NCBI RefSeq assembly: GCF_004355005.1 | Contig: NZ_SMSJ01000012.1 | Location: 1-64,000 of the forward strand | Source: Dankookia rubra | GTDB taxonomy: Bacteria > Pseudomonadota > Alphaproteobacteria > Acetobacterales > Acetobacteraceae | Direction: 5' to 3' | DNA length: 64,000 nt | Part shown: positions 16,433 to 24,708 of the stretch, in pieces | Numbering within the stretch: position 1 is the stretch's first letter | Layout: each line of letters starts with the position of its first letter | The notes under the pieces: model-generated | Told to the model about the DNA's origin: nothing | The model's input: only the letters and a program-made list of their open reading frames with translations | Database searches by the model: none | Position numbers and translations under genes: made by a program

Positions 16433-17106
16433 CGCTCGTCATCGCGCAGGGCCACGGTGCGCTTCTCAGGCTGCCCACAGTCTTCTCGCCGAGTGTCGCT
16501 AAGCTCCAGGCGGGGAGCTCATCGAAGCTCCAGGGGGGAAGCCCCTCGGCCAACTGGTTCGCCGGGGTCCTGGCCAATGCCGCGCTCCAGCTGGCGACCG
16601 CATTCGTCCCTTCGGTGGCCGCTCCGTTTCCAGCGCAGGCGGCTCGGGCGATGCCGGTCGCCGCAGTGCCCAAGCTGGCCGTCCGAACCGCCAGGGACAT
16701 GGCGGACGTCTTGGTCAACAAGCTCGACTTCCCGATCACGGCGCTGTCGGACGTGCTCGATGTCGAGCGCAAGACGATTTACGACTGGCTGAAGAAGGGC
16801 GCCGAGGCCGGGCACGCGAACGCGGAGCGCCTGCGCCAGCTCGTGGGAGCCTTTGACGGGGAGGAGGAGGGCTCGCTGCGAGTGTTCCACCGCTTCTGGA
16901 AGCGCACGCTGCCGGACGGCTCGTCCCTGCACGAGGTGCTGATGGCGCCCGTCCTGGAGCCGGATCGGATCCGGCAGGCCATGGACGCACTGCGGCCTGC
17001 CGTGAACGCCGCCATCTCTTCTGATCGGGCACGCGGCGCGGTATCCTACGAAGCGCCTCATCCAGCGGATCTGCTGTCCGAGTACCTGGAGGTGGGCTCC
17101 AGATAA
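16429..17106 (+). CDS. Helix-turn-helix protein of the TIGR04255 cassette
   Basis: A 225-residue protein whose ATG overlaps the stop of the TIGR04255 gene by four bases. Residues 1-85 are low in complexity (Ala, Pro, Val; APFPAQAARAMPVAAVPKLA). Residues about 85-140 hold a helix-turn-helix (LDFPITALSDVLDVERKTIY followed by DWLKKG) resembling the Xre/DUF2384 kind seen in antitoxins. The rest (WKRTLPDGSSLHEVLMAP) is helical with no assignment. It could be the regulator of the operon or an antitoxin-like partner. A longer open frame upstream overlaps the previous gene and is rejected. Confidence 0.65.
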   Translation: MTLVIAQGHGALLRLPTVFSPSVAKLQAGSSSKLQGGSPSANWFAGVLANAALQLATAFVPSVAAPFPAQAARAMPVAAVPKLAVRTARDMADVLVNKLDFPITALSDVLDVERKTIYDWLKKGAEAGHANAERLRQLVGAFDGEEEGSLRVFHRFWKRTLPDGSSLHEVLMAPVLEPDRIRQAMDALRPAVNAAISSDRARGAVSYEAPHPADLLSEYLEVGSR

Positions 17107-17130
17107 CTTGGCTTGCAGGGACTTTAGCGT

Positions 17131-17982
17131 ATGGCGGACGAGGATCCGGCGGCAGACGCCGCCGCCGAGGCTTGCTGGCGGCAGTGCAGCCTCTGCGAGC
17201 CGACCGACCCCAGCATCCTGCCGGGCACCCTGGCCTACGACTCGGGCAAGGACCTGCTCCTGATTGCCACGCAGACCTGTTCCCTGGTCGGCAAGGGAGC
17301 GGAGCCTGCCTTCGAGGTCGCCGCCGTCAGCCTCGTCGAGGGCTTCGACCCGCAGGCTCCCGAGGCCAAGGGCAAGATCACCCGCTACCTCCAGCTTCCC
17401 CTGGATGGCGATGCGCCAGGGCGCGGCATCCGCGTCGATGTCTCCCGCCGCGCCATCCTGCCGAGCGCATTGCTCCGGCAGATGCGGCCTGCCGAGATGC
17501 AGGTGCCGGAGGCCGCGCTCAAGGCGTTCCAGGGCTGGATCGCCCGCTACTACGCCCGGATTGCGCTGCCCGACGAACTGGACCGCCGCCTGCACAAGCG
17601 GCAGTTCCACAAGAAGGTCGAGAAGGCGTTCGGCCGGACGCTGCTGGACGGCACCGAGGACTACAGGGTGCACACCGACGTCGACAGGGTCTACATCGCC
17701 TGGAGGCCCGACAGGGAGCTTCAGGGCGACGAGGTCTACGGGGTCAAGGTGCTGATCGTGTGCCGACGGCCTGCCACCAGGGATTACCTGCTGCAGGAGC
17801 TGTCGGGCCTGGCCAGCGGGGTGAAGAAGGCACCGCTCGTGAACGGAGTGCGCATGGACGATCCTGACGTGATGCTCGCCAAGGACGTTACCCTCGAGCA
17901 CACGTCCAAGATGACCAGGTTCACCGCCTTCGACGAATTCAGCGCGCTGGCGGAAGTCGCCAGGGCCATGGGTGACGACTAG
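17131..17982 (+). CDS. Orphan protein of the TIGR04255 cassette
   Basis: A 283-residue protein with no family I can name firmly. It starts 24 bases after the HTH gene with gcaggga upstream. Near residue 45 it has LLLIATQTCSLVGKG followed by a conserved-looking core (FEVAAVSLVEGFD), resembling proteins with an SQ-x-CDLV-type motif that accompany TIGR04255/HTH genes in other genomes; I recall this pattern without being able to check it. The middle is basic and helical (DRRLHKRQFHKKVEKAFGR). Four Cys lie in the first 50 residues (CWRQCSLC and QTC), possibly a metal site. Confidence 0.6.
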   Translation: MADEDPAADAAAEACWRQCSLCEPTDPSILPGTLAYDSGKDLLLIATQTCSLVGKGAEPAFEVAAVSLVEGFDPQAPEAKGKITRYLQLPLDGDAPGRGIRVDVSRRAILPSALLRQMRPAEMQVPEAALKAFQGWIARYYARIALPDELDRRLHKRQFHKKVEKAFGRTLLDGTEDYRVHTDVDRVYIAWRPDRELQGDEVYGVKVLIVCRRPATRDYLLQELSGLASGVKKAPLVNGVRMDDPDVMLAKDVTLEHTSKMTRFTAFDEFSALAEVARAMGDD

Positions 17983-18038
17983 CCAAGCCTTCCGCATCGG
18001 CTGCCTTGAAGAGCCGTCCAACTGCGTCGGGAGAGAAC

Positions 18039-18314
18039 ATGGGCCTGTACACGAAGAACGGGCGGCCGCTCGAAGTCTCCGGCGGCACCGTCTATAGCCG
18101 TTCGGGAAAGGCGGTCGGCCGAATCAGGAGCGACAAGGTCTACGGCCCAAATGGGCGCTACGTCGGAACTATCACCGGCGGCCGTCTCGTTCACCGCTCC
18201 ACCGACAGCGCAGGCATCAGTTCGTCTTTCGCGGCGGCAAACCGCGCCGGGTCGGCACAGGCGCACGGCGCCGCGTCAGCCGTATGGGGCGATGAGCCCG
18301 ACATCCCCGACTGA
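18039..18314 (+). CDS. Small protein resembling the 4-fold beta-flower fold
   Basis: A 91-residue protein from the ATG at 18039 (preceded by ggagag). The first 50 residues repeat a short beta unit: LYTKNGRPLEVSGG, VYSRSGKAVGRIR, VYGPNGRYVGTITGG. This pattern of Y, then NG or SG, then V resembles 4-fold beta-flower proteins. The C-terminal 40 residues are Ala/Ser-rich with an acidic end (WGDEPDIPD). It lies 56 bases after the orphan gene on the same strand and is probably the fourth member of the cassette. Function unknown. Confidence 0.6.
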   Translation: MGLYTKNGRPLEVSGGTVYSRSGKAVGRIRSDKVYGPNGRYVGTITGGRLVHRSTDSAGISSSFAAANRAGSAQAHGAASAVWGDEPDIPD

Positions 18315-18491
18315 GCCAGCAGCCGATAAGCGGCGAAACACGATCGCTCCGCCTCCGCCCTGCCGATGCAGTTCACCGCGATCCTGGTGCGAGGTATTGC
18401 TCCGCCGCCTCATCTGCGTCTTACCGCCGCCATGTGGCGGCCGATCTCGCCACCTAGGTATGAGACGCATCAGAACGGGAAAAAATCCGTC

Positions 18492-18749
18492 ATGCGTCGG
18501 GCCGCCACAATTGCCGCATTGGTTCTGCTCGCCTCGGGTCCAGCCTGCGCCCAGCCATATTACGGCGGCGCGCCCGTCTACCCAGGCTATGGACCAGCCC
18601 TCTATGCGGCCGCTCCGCGATACTGGGGCGGCAGCAGGCACCATCATCACGACGTACCGCCGCGCCAGCATCACCACCATGGTGGTCACCGTCATAGTGG
18701 CGGCCACCATGCGGGCGGACATCACCCTGGTGGCCACCACGGACGTTAA
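18492..18749 (+). CDS. His-rich secreted metal-binding protein (copy 1)
   Basis: An 85-residue protein with a signal peptide (MRRAATIAALVLLASGPACA), a Tyr/Gly/Pro-rich stretch (YYGGAPVYPGYGPALYAAAP, RYWGG) and a C-terminal tail of His and Gly (HHHHGGHRHSGGHHAGGHHP). The tail should bind Zn, Ni or Cu in the periplasm. It is a clear paralogue of the product at 43453-43737: both share the signal peptide end ACAQP, APRYWGG and the His tail, and the leader before the start is also conserved (gcatcagaacgggaaaaaat here). The start is the ATG at 18492. Confidence 0.75.
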   Translation: MRRAATIAALVLLASGPACAQPYYGGAPVYPGYGPALYAAAPRYWGGSRHHHHDVPPRQHHHHGGHRHSGGHHAGGHHPGGHHGR

Positions 18750-18881
18750 GCGGCGGCATCCTGCCCGGCCACGTCTTGCAACAAATGGATGCATCGCCGT
18801 GCACTCCCGCGACATGGCGGACCGACATCATTGCCTGTCGTGGCTGTCACCTCCTGGCAGCCAGCACAGGAGAATACACCG

Positions 18882-19253
18882 ATGAAGCTCCACGTTGCTC
18901 TGGTTGCCGCACTGCTACTAGCGGCCACAAGCGCCCTGCCCGCCCTCGCGGACGATAGCGCCGGTCGGCTGCAGATCCTGGCTCAGGCCGCGGATCAACG
19001 CGACCGGGCGCCCCACTTCGATTCGACTCGTGGAGACGGCCCGCAGCCGCACAACCCGAGCGCCACGTCGAACCATTCTGGCGGCGCACCCGCGCATTTC
19101 GACGCCCCTCGAGGCGACGGCCCGCAGCCGCACCGCCCGGACGGCGTTGCCACCCAGTCACCCAACGCCGCACCCGCCCACTTCGACGCGACCCAGGGCG
19201 GTGGCCAGCAGCCGCATGCCCCCGGCCGCGGCGCGCCCCAGCCGGGGCGCTGA
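18882..19253 (+). CDS. Secreted protein with three AHFD...PQPH repeats
   Basis: A 123-residue protein from the ATG at 18882 (caggaga upstream) with a signal peptide (MKLHVALVAALLLAATSALP, then ALA). The mature part carries three repeats of about 25 residues: PHFDSTRGDGPQPHNP, AHFDAPRGDGPQPHRP and AHFDATQGGGQQPHAP. Each offers His and Asp side chains, so metal binding is plausible given the His-rich neighbour and the czc operon beyond. I recognise no named family. It is convergent with the histidine kinase gene. Confidence 0.7.
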   Translation: MKLHVALVAALLLAATSALPALADDSAGRLQILAQAADQRDRAPHFDSTRGDGPQPHNPSATSNHSGGAPAHFDAPRGDGPQPHRPDGVATQSPNAAPAHFDATQGGGQQPHAPGRGAPQPGR

Positions 19254-19275
19254 GCGCGGCCTCGTGCCAGGCACC

Positions 19276-19294
19276 CGCCTAACGCTACTAGGCG
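19276..19294. terminator. Weak hairpin between convergent genes
   Basis: cgccta pairs with taggcg around the 7-base loop acgctac between the repeat protein stop (19253) and the kinase stop (19288). The stem is only 6 bp with no T run, so this is a weak candidate. Confidence 0.25.
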
Positions 19295-20661
19295 CCCGGC
19301 TTTGACGGCAGTTGGGCAGGCGTGACCGCCGACGTGGGAGGCAACTTGAGAACGGCGATTGTTCCCCCTCCCGGAGCGCTGGCGAGTTCCAGCGCTCCCC
19401 CGTGGGCCTCGGCGATTGCCTTAGCGGTCGGCAGGCCGAGGCCGCTGCCGCCGCCCGCCGCGCGCGCTCGGTCGCCGCGGAAGAACGGTTCGAAAACCCG
19501 GGCCAGATCCTCCGGCGGCACGCCGGGACCGTGGTCGCCGACCCGCACCTCGACCTCAGAGCGGTTCGTCAGAACCTCGACCCAAGGATTGGCGCCGTAC
19601 TTGATCGCGTTTTCGACGAGGTTGCGAAGGACGCGCTTCAGGGCCACCGGCCGCGCCAGCACCGTAGCCTCGTCGAGGCGCCGCTCCTCCACATCTGCGC
19701 CGGTCTCGGCGAACTCGTCTACCACCACCTGCACAAGGTCCGTGACCGAGACCGGAACGACAGGTTCACCGCCGCCGTCCGCGCCGCGCAGGTAGGCGAG
19801 GACGTCGCCGACCATACCCTCCATCTCCGCGAGGTCGCGCTGCACCGTCCGGCGGAGGGCAGGGTCCGGCAACTCGTCGGCGCGCAGCTTCAGCCGCGCG
19901 AGCGGCGACATGAGGTCGTGCGAGAGCGCACCGAGGGCAAGCGAGCGCTGGCGCAACAGGTCGCGGACCCGGCGCAGGGCTCCGTCGAGCGCTTCCGTGA
20001 CATCGCGCACCTCCTGGGGCCCGCCCACCTGAGGCAGCGGCGCGTCACCGTCGGGCGGCAAATGCCGAACCGCTCGCGCCAGCCTGGCCAGCGGCGCCGC
20101 CGCGACACGCGAGGCGAGGGCAACGCAAATTAGCAGCGCGGCTGCAACCGTCCCGACGGCAACCCGGAAGGCGGCGTCGTCCGCGGCGATCAGCGACACG
20201 GCCAGGACACGCGCGTTCACCCAGGAGCCGTCCACGAGCTGCACGCTGACAGCCACATTCCGAAGGGCACCATGCTCGGCATCGGACAGGCCAGGGGCGA
20301 CGCGGATCTCCCTCGTCACCTCGGCCAGGCGGCCGACATGGGCCAGGTCCGGCGCCGCCCTGGCGCGGTCCGACGGCAGGTCCGGCGCATCGCCCCAGGA
20401 GAGTGCGAGGTCGGGGGCGGACAGAGCCTGTGCAATGCGGAAGCGATCAGGGCGCGCGACCGCGGCGATAGCCTCGGCCACCCCGGCAACGCGGTGGGCC
20501 GCGACCTCGGCCGCCCCCCGTTCGGCCGCCTGCCGCAGGAGGGATGCGTGCACGACAAGGCTCACCACCAGCAGAACCACGAGGGCGAACACGCCGGGAG
20601 CGAGGATTCTGACAAGGAGCGTGTCCGGCAGCCAGCGCCGCCGTGCGGCGGTCATCGCCAT
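19288..20661 (-). CDS. Sensor histidine kinase, czc-linked
   Basis: A 457-residue membrane kinase. It has an N-terminal membrane segment (about 16-40), a periplasmic region of about 120 residues, a second membrane segment (about 165-190) and a HAMP-like linker. The HisKA box is LGALSHDLMSPLARLK, and the HATPase domain has NLVENAIKYG (N box), VGDHGPGVP (G1) and GGGSGLGLPTAKAIAEAHGG. It would phosphorylate the response regulator whose gene overlaps its start by about 10 bases. Its place after czcCBA on the same strand suggests sensing of periplasmic metal (CzcS-like), by inference. Confidence 0.9.
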   Translation of the reverse strand: MAMTAARRRWLPDTLLVRILAPGVFALVVLLVVSLVVHASLLRQAAERGAAEVAAHRVAGVAEAIAAVARPDRFRIAQALSAPDLALSWGDAPDLPSDRARAAPDLAHVGRLAEVTREIRVAPGLSDAEHGALRNVAVSVQLVDGSWVNARVLAVSLIAADDAAFRVAVGTVAAALLICVALASRVAAAPLARLARAVRHLPPDGDAPLPQVGGPQEVRDVTEALDGALRRVRDLLRQRSLALGALSHDLMSPLARLKLRADELPDPALRRTVQRDLAEMEGMVGDVLAYLRGADGGGEPVVPVSVTDLVQVVVDEFAETGADVEERRLDEATVLARPVALKRVLRNLVENAIKYGANPWVEVLTNRSEVEVRVGDHGPGVPPEDLARVFEPFFRGDRARAAGGGSGLGLPTAKAIAEAHGGALELASAPGGGTIAVLKLPPTSAVTPAQLPSKPGA

Positions 20662-21407
20662 TCCACGTCGCAGGCAAGCATGTACCCGGCACCGCGAAGG
20701 GTTTTGATGACTCCGGCCACCTCGTCCTGTCGACCGCCGAGCTTGCCGCGCAGGCGGCTGACCTGGGCGTCGACCGAACGGCCAAGGCCGCCGAAGGCGC
20801 GGCCACGCGCGAGGTCGAGCAATTGGTCACGGGAGAGCACGCGCTGTGGCCGCTCGACGAAGGCGAGCAGCAGGTCGTACTCGCCGCTGGTTAATTCGAC
20901 CCGCCCGCCGCCCGGCGAGGTGAGCTCGCGCCGCCGCGTGTCGAGCGTCCAGCCGCCGAAGGCGGCGCGGTCCCGAGCGCCGGTCTCGGTGGACGCCCAC
21001 TCGCCGTCCCTGCGGCGCAGTACGGCGCGGATGCGGGCGACGAGCTCGCGCGGATCGGGCGGTTTCACGACGTAGTCGTCGGCGCCGAGTTCGAGGCCCA
21101 CGACACGGTCGGACGCCTCGCCAAGTGCGGTGAGCAGAATGACCGGCAGGCCGCCCCGCGCCCGGATGTCGCGGCAGAGTTCGAAACCCGAGCGGCCGGG
21201 AAGCATGACGTCCAGAAGCACCAGGTCTACACCGGCCGCATCCGCCAGCACCTCGGCCATCTCGACGCCGTTGCGCGCGCCGGTCGCCCGGAAGCCACTC
21301 CGGCGCAACAGGGACAGGAGCAGCGGACGCAGCTCCCCGTCATCCTCGACAACAAGGATGTGGCGCCCCTCCCCAGAGAGGACCGGCGCCGGGTCGGCCG
21401 TGGTCAT
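20652..21407 (-). CDS. OmpR-family response regulator, czc-linked
   Basis: A 251-residue regulator starting at the ATG at 21407. The receiver domain (about 14-125) has HILVVEDDGE, the phospho-accepting Asp in VLLDVMLPGRSG, LLTALGEASD and DYVVKPPDPREL (switch Lys). The C-terminal winged helix (about 145-250) ends IKTLRGAGYML, typical of OmpR/PhoB. It begins 16 bases after the czcA-type stop, so it belongs to the same transcription unit. It is similar in style to the copper-block regulator at 58211. Confidence 0.9.
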   Translation of the reverse strand: MTTADPAPVLSGEGRHILVVEDDGELRPLLLSLLRRSGFRATGARNGVEMAEVLADAAGVDLVLLDVMLPGRSGFELCRDIRARGGLPVILLTALGEASDRVVGLELGADDYVVKPPDPRELVARIRAVLRRRDGEWASTETGARDRAAFGGWTLDTRRRELTSPGGGRVELTSGEYDLLLAFVERPQRVLSRDQLLDLARGRAFGGLGRSVDAQVSRLRGKLGGRQDEVAGVIKTLRGAGYMLACDVEWR

Positions 21408-21423
21408 GCCCGCGTCCCCTCGC

Positions 21424-24400
21424 CTATTTGGCCGGGGCGGGACGGCCCGCTCGCGCGGCGACCTCGGGTTCCGGCACGGGCCGCAGCCCCGCATCCTCCG
21501 GCGGTGCGTCGGCGCTGCCGAAGCGGGCGTAGAGGGCGGGGAGCACCATCAGCGTCAACAGGGTTGCGGTGACCAAGCCGCCGATGACCACCGTGGCGAT
21601 CGGCTTCTGGACCTCGGCACCCGCCCCGGTGGCGATCGCCATCGGCACGAAGCCGAGCGAGGCGACCAGCGCCGTCATGGCCACCGGCCGCAGCCGGTCC
21701 ATCGCCCCCTGCCGGATAGCCTCATCCCGGCCCAGGCCCTCGCCGCGCAGCTGCTTGATGTGGTTCAGCATGACCAGGCCGTTCAGCACCGCAACCCCCG
21801 AGAGCGCGATGAAGCCGACCGCCGCCGAGACCGACAACGGCATGTCGCGCAACCAGAGCAGCGCGATGCCACCCGTCAGTGCCAGGGGTACCGCGCTGAA
21901 CACCAGCAGGGCGTCGCGCGGCGAGCCAAGGGCCGTGTAGAGCAGGAGGAAGATCAGGAAGAAGACGCCGGGCACCACCACCATGAGGCGGGTGCGCGCC
22001 GCATCGAGGTTCTCGAACTGCCCGCCCCAGGTGATGAAGTAGCCGAGCGGCGGCCGGACCTCGCGCTCCACCCGCGCTTGCGCCTCGGCCACGACGGAGG
22101 CGATGTCGCGGCCGCGGACGTTGGCGGTGACCACGACGCGGCGCCTACCGTTCTCCCGGCTGACCTGGTTTGGCCCCTCGGTCAGGCGGAAGGAGGCGAG
22201 GCTCCGGAGCGGCACCGTCGCCGCGCCGCCCGCGCGCGCCTCCCCGGGCAGGGCCACCGGCAGGTTCCGCAGGGCCTCGAAGTCGGCGCGCACCGCCTCC
22301 GGCACCCGGACGACGATGGCGAAGCGACGGTCGCCCTCGAAGACCCAACCGGCCTCGCGCCCGCCGATGGCGGTGCCGATGACCTCCTGCACCGCGTTCA
22401 GGCTGAGCCCGCGCCGGGCGATCTCTCCCTTGTCCACAGTGATCTCGAGGAAGGGTAGCCCGGTCGCCTGCTCCACCCGGACATCCTCGGCGCCTGCGAC
22501 GCCACGCAGGATGCCCGCGACCTGGTTGGCGGCTGCGAGCATCGGCCCGAACTCCTCGCCGAAAACCTTCACCGCCAGGTCGCCGCGGGTGCCCGCCAGC
22601 AGCTCGTTGAACCGCATCTGAATGGGTTGAGTGAACTCGTAGTTGTTGCCGGGCAGTTTTCCCACGGCCTCCTCGATGCGCCGCACCAGCTCCTCCTTAG
22701 GCAGCGCTGGGTCTGGCCATTGGTCGCGCGGCTTCAGGATGATGAAGGCATCGGAGACGTTGACCGGCATCGGGTCGGCCGCCACCTCGGCCGTGCCGGT
22801 CTTCGAGAAGATCACCGCGACCTCGGCGAAGCGCGAAACGGCATCCTCGATCCGGAGCTGCATCGCCTGCGACTGGGTCAGTGACGTCGAGGGGATGCGC
22901 AACGCGTGCATGGCGATGTTGCCCTCGTCGAGCTGCGGGATGAACTCCGAGCCGAGCCGGGAGCCGAGGAAAAGCGAGACAAGGAAAAGTAGCGCCGAGG
23001 CGCCGATGACCGGCAACGGGCGCCGCAGAGCCAGACGTAAAGCCGGGGCGTAGCCGCGCTTGAGGGCTCGCACCAGCCAGTTGTCCTTCTCCTGGACCTT
23101 CCCCGTGACCACCAGGGCGACCATGGCCGGGACGAAAGTCAGCGAAAGGACGAAGGCCACCGCCAGTGCAATGATAACGGTCAGCGCCATGGGCGCGAAC
23201 ATCTTACCCTCGACGCTCTGGAAGGTGAGCAGCGGCACGTAGACGAGGATGATGATTGCTTGGCCGAACACCGATGGTCGGATCATCTCCCGGGCCGAAG
23301 CGGCCACCGTCCGGAGGCGCTCCTCCAGGGAAAGGGCGCGCCCGAGCGCGTGCTGCCGTTCGGCCAGGTGGCGCAGGCTGTTCTCGGCAATGATGACGGC
23401 ACCGTCCACGATGAGGCCGAAGTCGAGGGCGCCGAGGCTCATCAGGTTGGCGCTGATCCCACCCTCCAGCATGCCGGTGGCGGTCAGCAGCATGGTCACG
23501 GGGATGACCAAGGCGGTGACCACCGCCGCCCGCAGGTTGCCGAGCAGCAGAAACAGTACCACCACGACCAGTAGCGCGCCCTCGGCCAAGTTCTTGGCCA
23601 CCGTGTGGATAGTCGCGTCGACCAGTTCTGTGCGGTTGAGGACGGTGCGCAGCTGGACGCCCGGCGGCAGGCTGCGGGCAATCTCCTTGACCTTGGCATC
23701 CACTGCGGCGGCGACTGTGCGGCTGTTCTCGCCGATCAGCATCAGTGCGGTGCCGACCACCGCTTCCTTCCCATCCGCACTGGCACTGCCCGTCCGCAGT
23801 TCCTTGCCAACCTCGACCCGGGCGAGGTCGCGCACTCGCACCGGGACGCCCTCACGCGTCGCCACCACCACGTTGCTGATGTCGTCCAGGGTCTCCAAGC
23901 GTCCGCCGGAGCGGACGACGTAGCCCTCGCCGCCGCGCTCGAGATAGCCCGCGCCGCGGCTGGCGTTGTTGCGCTCCAGCGCCTCCGCCACGTCAGCGAA
24001 GGACAGGCCGAGGCCGATGAGCCGGGCCGGGTCGGGCTGGACATGATACTGCTTCACGAAGCCGCCGATGGCGTCCACACCCGCCACGCCTGGCACGTTG
24101 CGAAGCTGTGGCCGGATGACCCAGTCCTGCAGGGTGCGAAGGTAGGCCGTGCGCTCCAGCTCCGTGGCGAGACGCTGTTCCTCCGGCGTCAGGTAGCTCC
24201 CATCCGCCTGCCAGCCTGTCCTGCCTTCGCGCGCGGTGTCGCCCTGCTTCCGCGGCGCCCAATCGACGGTCCACATGTAGACTTCGCCGAGCCCGGTCGA
24301 GATCGGACCCATGCGCGGTTCGGCGCCGGGCGGCAGCAGTTCCCGCGCCTCGGTCAGCCGCTCCAGCACCTGCTGGCGGGCGTAGTAGATGTCCGCGTCG

Positions 24401-24696
24401 TCGCGGAAAATGGCGACGACCTGGCTGAAGCCGTTGCGTGAGAGCGAGCGCGTGGACTGCAGGCCGCGGATACCCGCGAGCGCTGTCTCGACCGGGAAGG
24501 TGACCTGCTTCTCGACCTCGTAGGGTGAGAGGGCGGGCGCCAAGGTATTGATCTGCACTTGGTTGTTGGTGATGTCGGGTACCGCGTCGATGGGCAGCGA
24601 CTGCAGCGAACGTAGGCCAAATGCGGCGGCGGCAGCGACCAGCAGCACCACCAGCCAGCGCTGGTGGACCGAGAAGTCGAGAATGCGTGCGATCAT
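21424..24696 (-). CDS. czcA: CzcA-type heavy-metal RND efflux pump
   Basis: A 1,090-residue inner-membrane proton antiporter of the HME-RND group. It begins MIARILDFSVHQRWLVVLLV and has two large periplasmic loops and 12 membrane segments. The key motif in segment 4 is DFGLIVDGAVIIAEN (Asp 425, Asp 431, Glu 438), the pattern of Co/Zn/Cd/Ni pumps; the Cu/Ag pump of this window (39858-43022) has a different motif. It takes periplasmic metal through the adaptor and outer-membrane channel encoded just upstream. The substrate within Zn/Cd/Co/Ni cannot be fixed from sequence. The C-terminus is intact. Confidence 0.9.
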   Translation of the reverse strand: MIARILDFSVHQRWLVVLLVAAAAAFGLRSLQSLPIDAVPDITNNQVQINTLAPALSPYEVEKQVTFPVETALAGIRGLQSTRSLSRNGFSQVVAIFRDDADIYYARQQVLERLTEARELLPPGAEPRMGPISTGLGEVYMWTVDWAPRKQGDTAREGRTGWQADGSYLTPEEQRLATELERTAYLRTLQDWVIRPQLRNVPGVAGVDAIGGFVKQYHVQPDPARLIGLGLSFADVAEALERNNASRGAGYLERGGEGYVVRSGGRLETLDDISNVVVATREGVPVRVRDLARVEVGKELRTGSASADGKEAVVGTALMLIGENSRTVAAAVDAKVKEIARSLPPGVQLRTVLNRTELVDATIHTVAKNLAEGALLVVVVLFLLLGNLRAAVVTALVIPVTMLLTATGMLEGGISANLMSLGALDFGLIVDGAVIIAENSLRHLAERQHALGRALSLEERLRTVAASAREMIRPSVFGQAIIILVYVPLLTFQSVEGKMFAPMALTVIIALAVAFVLSLTFVPAMVALVVTGKVQEKDNWLVRALKRGYAPALRLALRRPLPVIGASALLFLVSLFLGSRLGSEFIPQLDEGNIAMHALRIPSTSLTQSQAMQLRIEDAVSRFAEVAVIFSKTGTAEVAADPMPVNVSDAFIILKPRDQWPDPALPKEELVRRIEEAVGKLPGNNYEFTQPIQMRFNELLAGTRGDLAVKVFGEEFGPMLAAANQVAGILRGVAGAEDVRVEQATGLPFLEITVDKGEIARRGLSLNAVQEVIGTAIGGREAGWVFEGDRRFAIVVRVPEAVRADFEALRNLPVALPGEARAGGAATVPLRSLASFRLTEGPNQVSRENGRRRVVVTANVRGRDIASVVAEAQARVEREVRPPLGYFITWGGQFENLDAARTRLMVVVPGVFFLIFLLLYTALGSPRDALLVFSAVPLALTGGIALLWLRDMPLSVSAAVGFIALSGVAVLNGLVMLNHIKQLRGEGLGRDEAIRQGAMDRLRPVAMTALVASLGFVPMAIATGAGAEVQKPIATVVIGGLVTATLLTLMVLPALYARFGSADAPPEDAGLRPVPEPEVAARAGRPAPAK

Positions 24697-24708
24697 GGTG
24701 CGGCGGCC

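Noticed and set aside
16519-18021. A 500-codon open frame opposite the HTH and orphan genes
   Set aside because: No domain or start signal; the plus-strand frames have ribosome binding sites, coupling and recognisable motifs.
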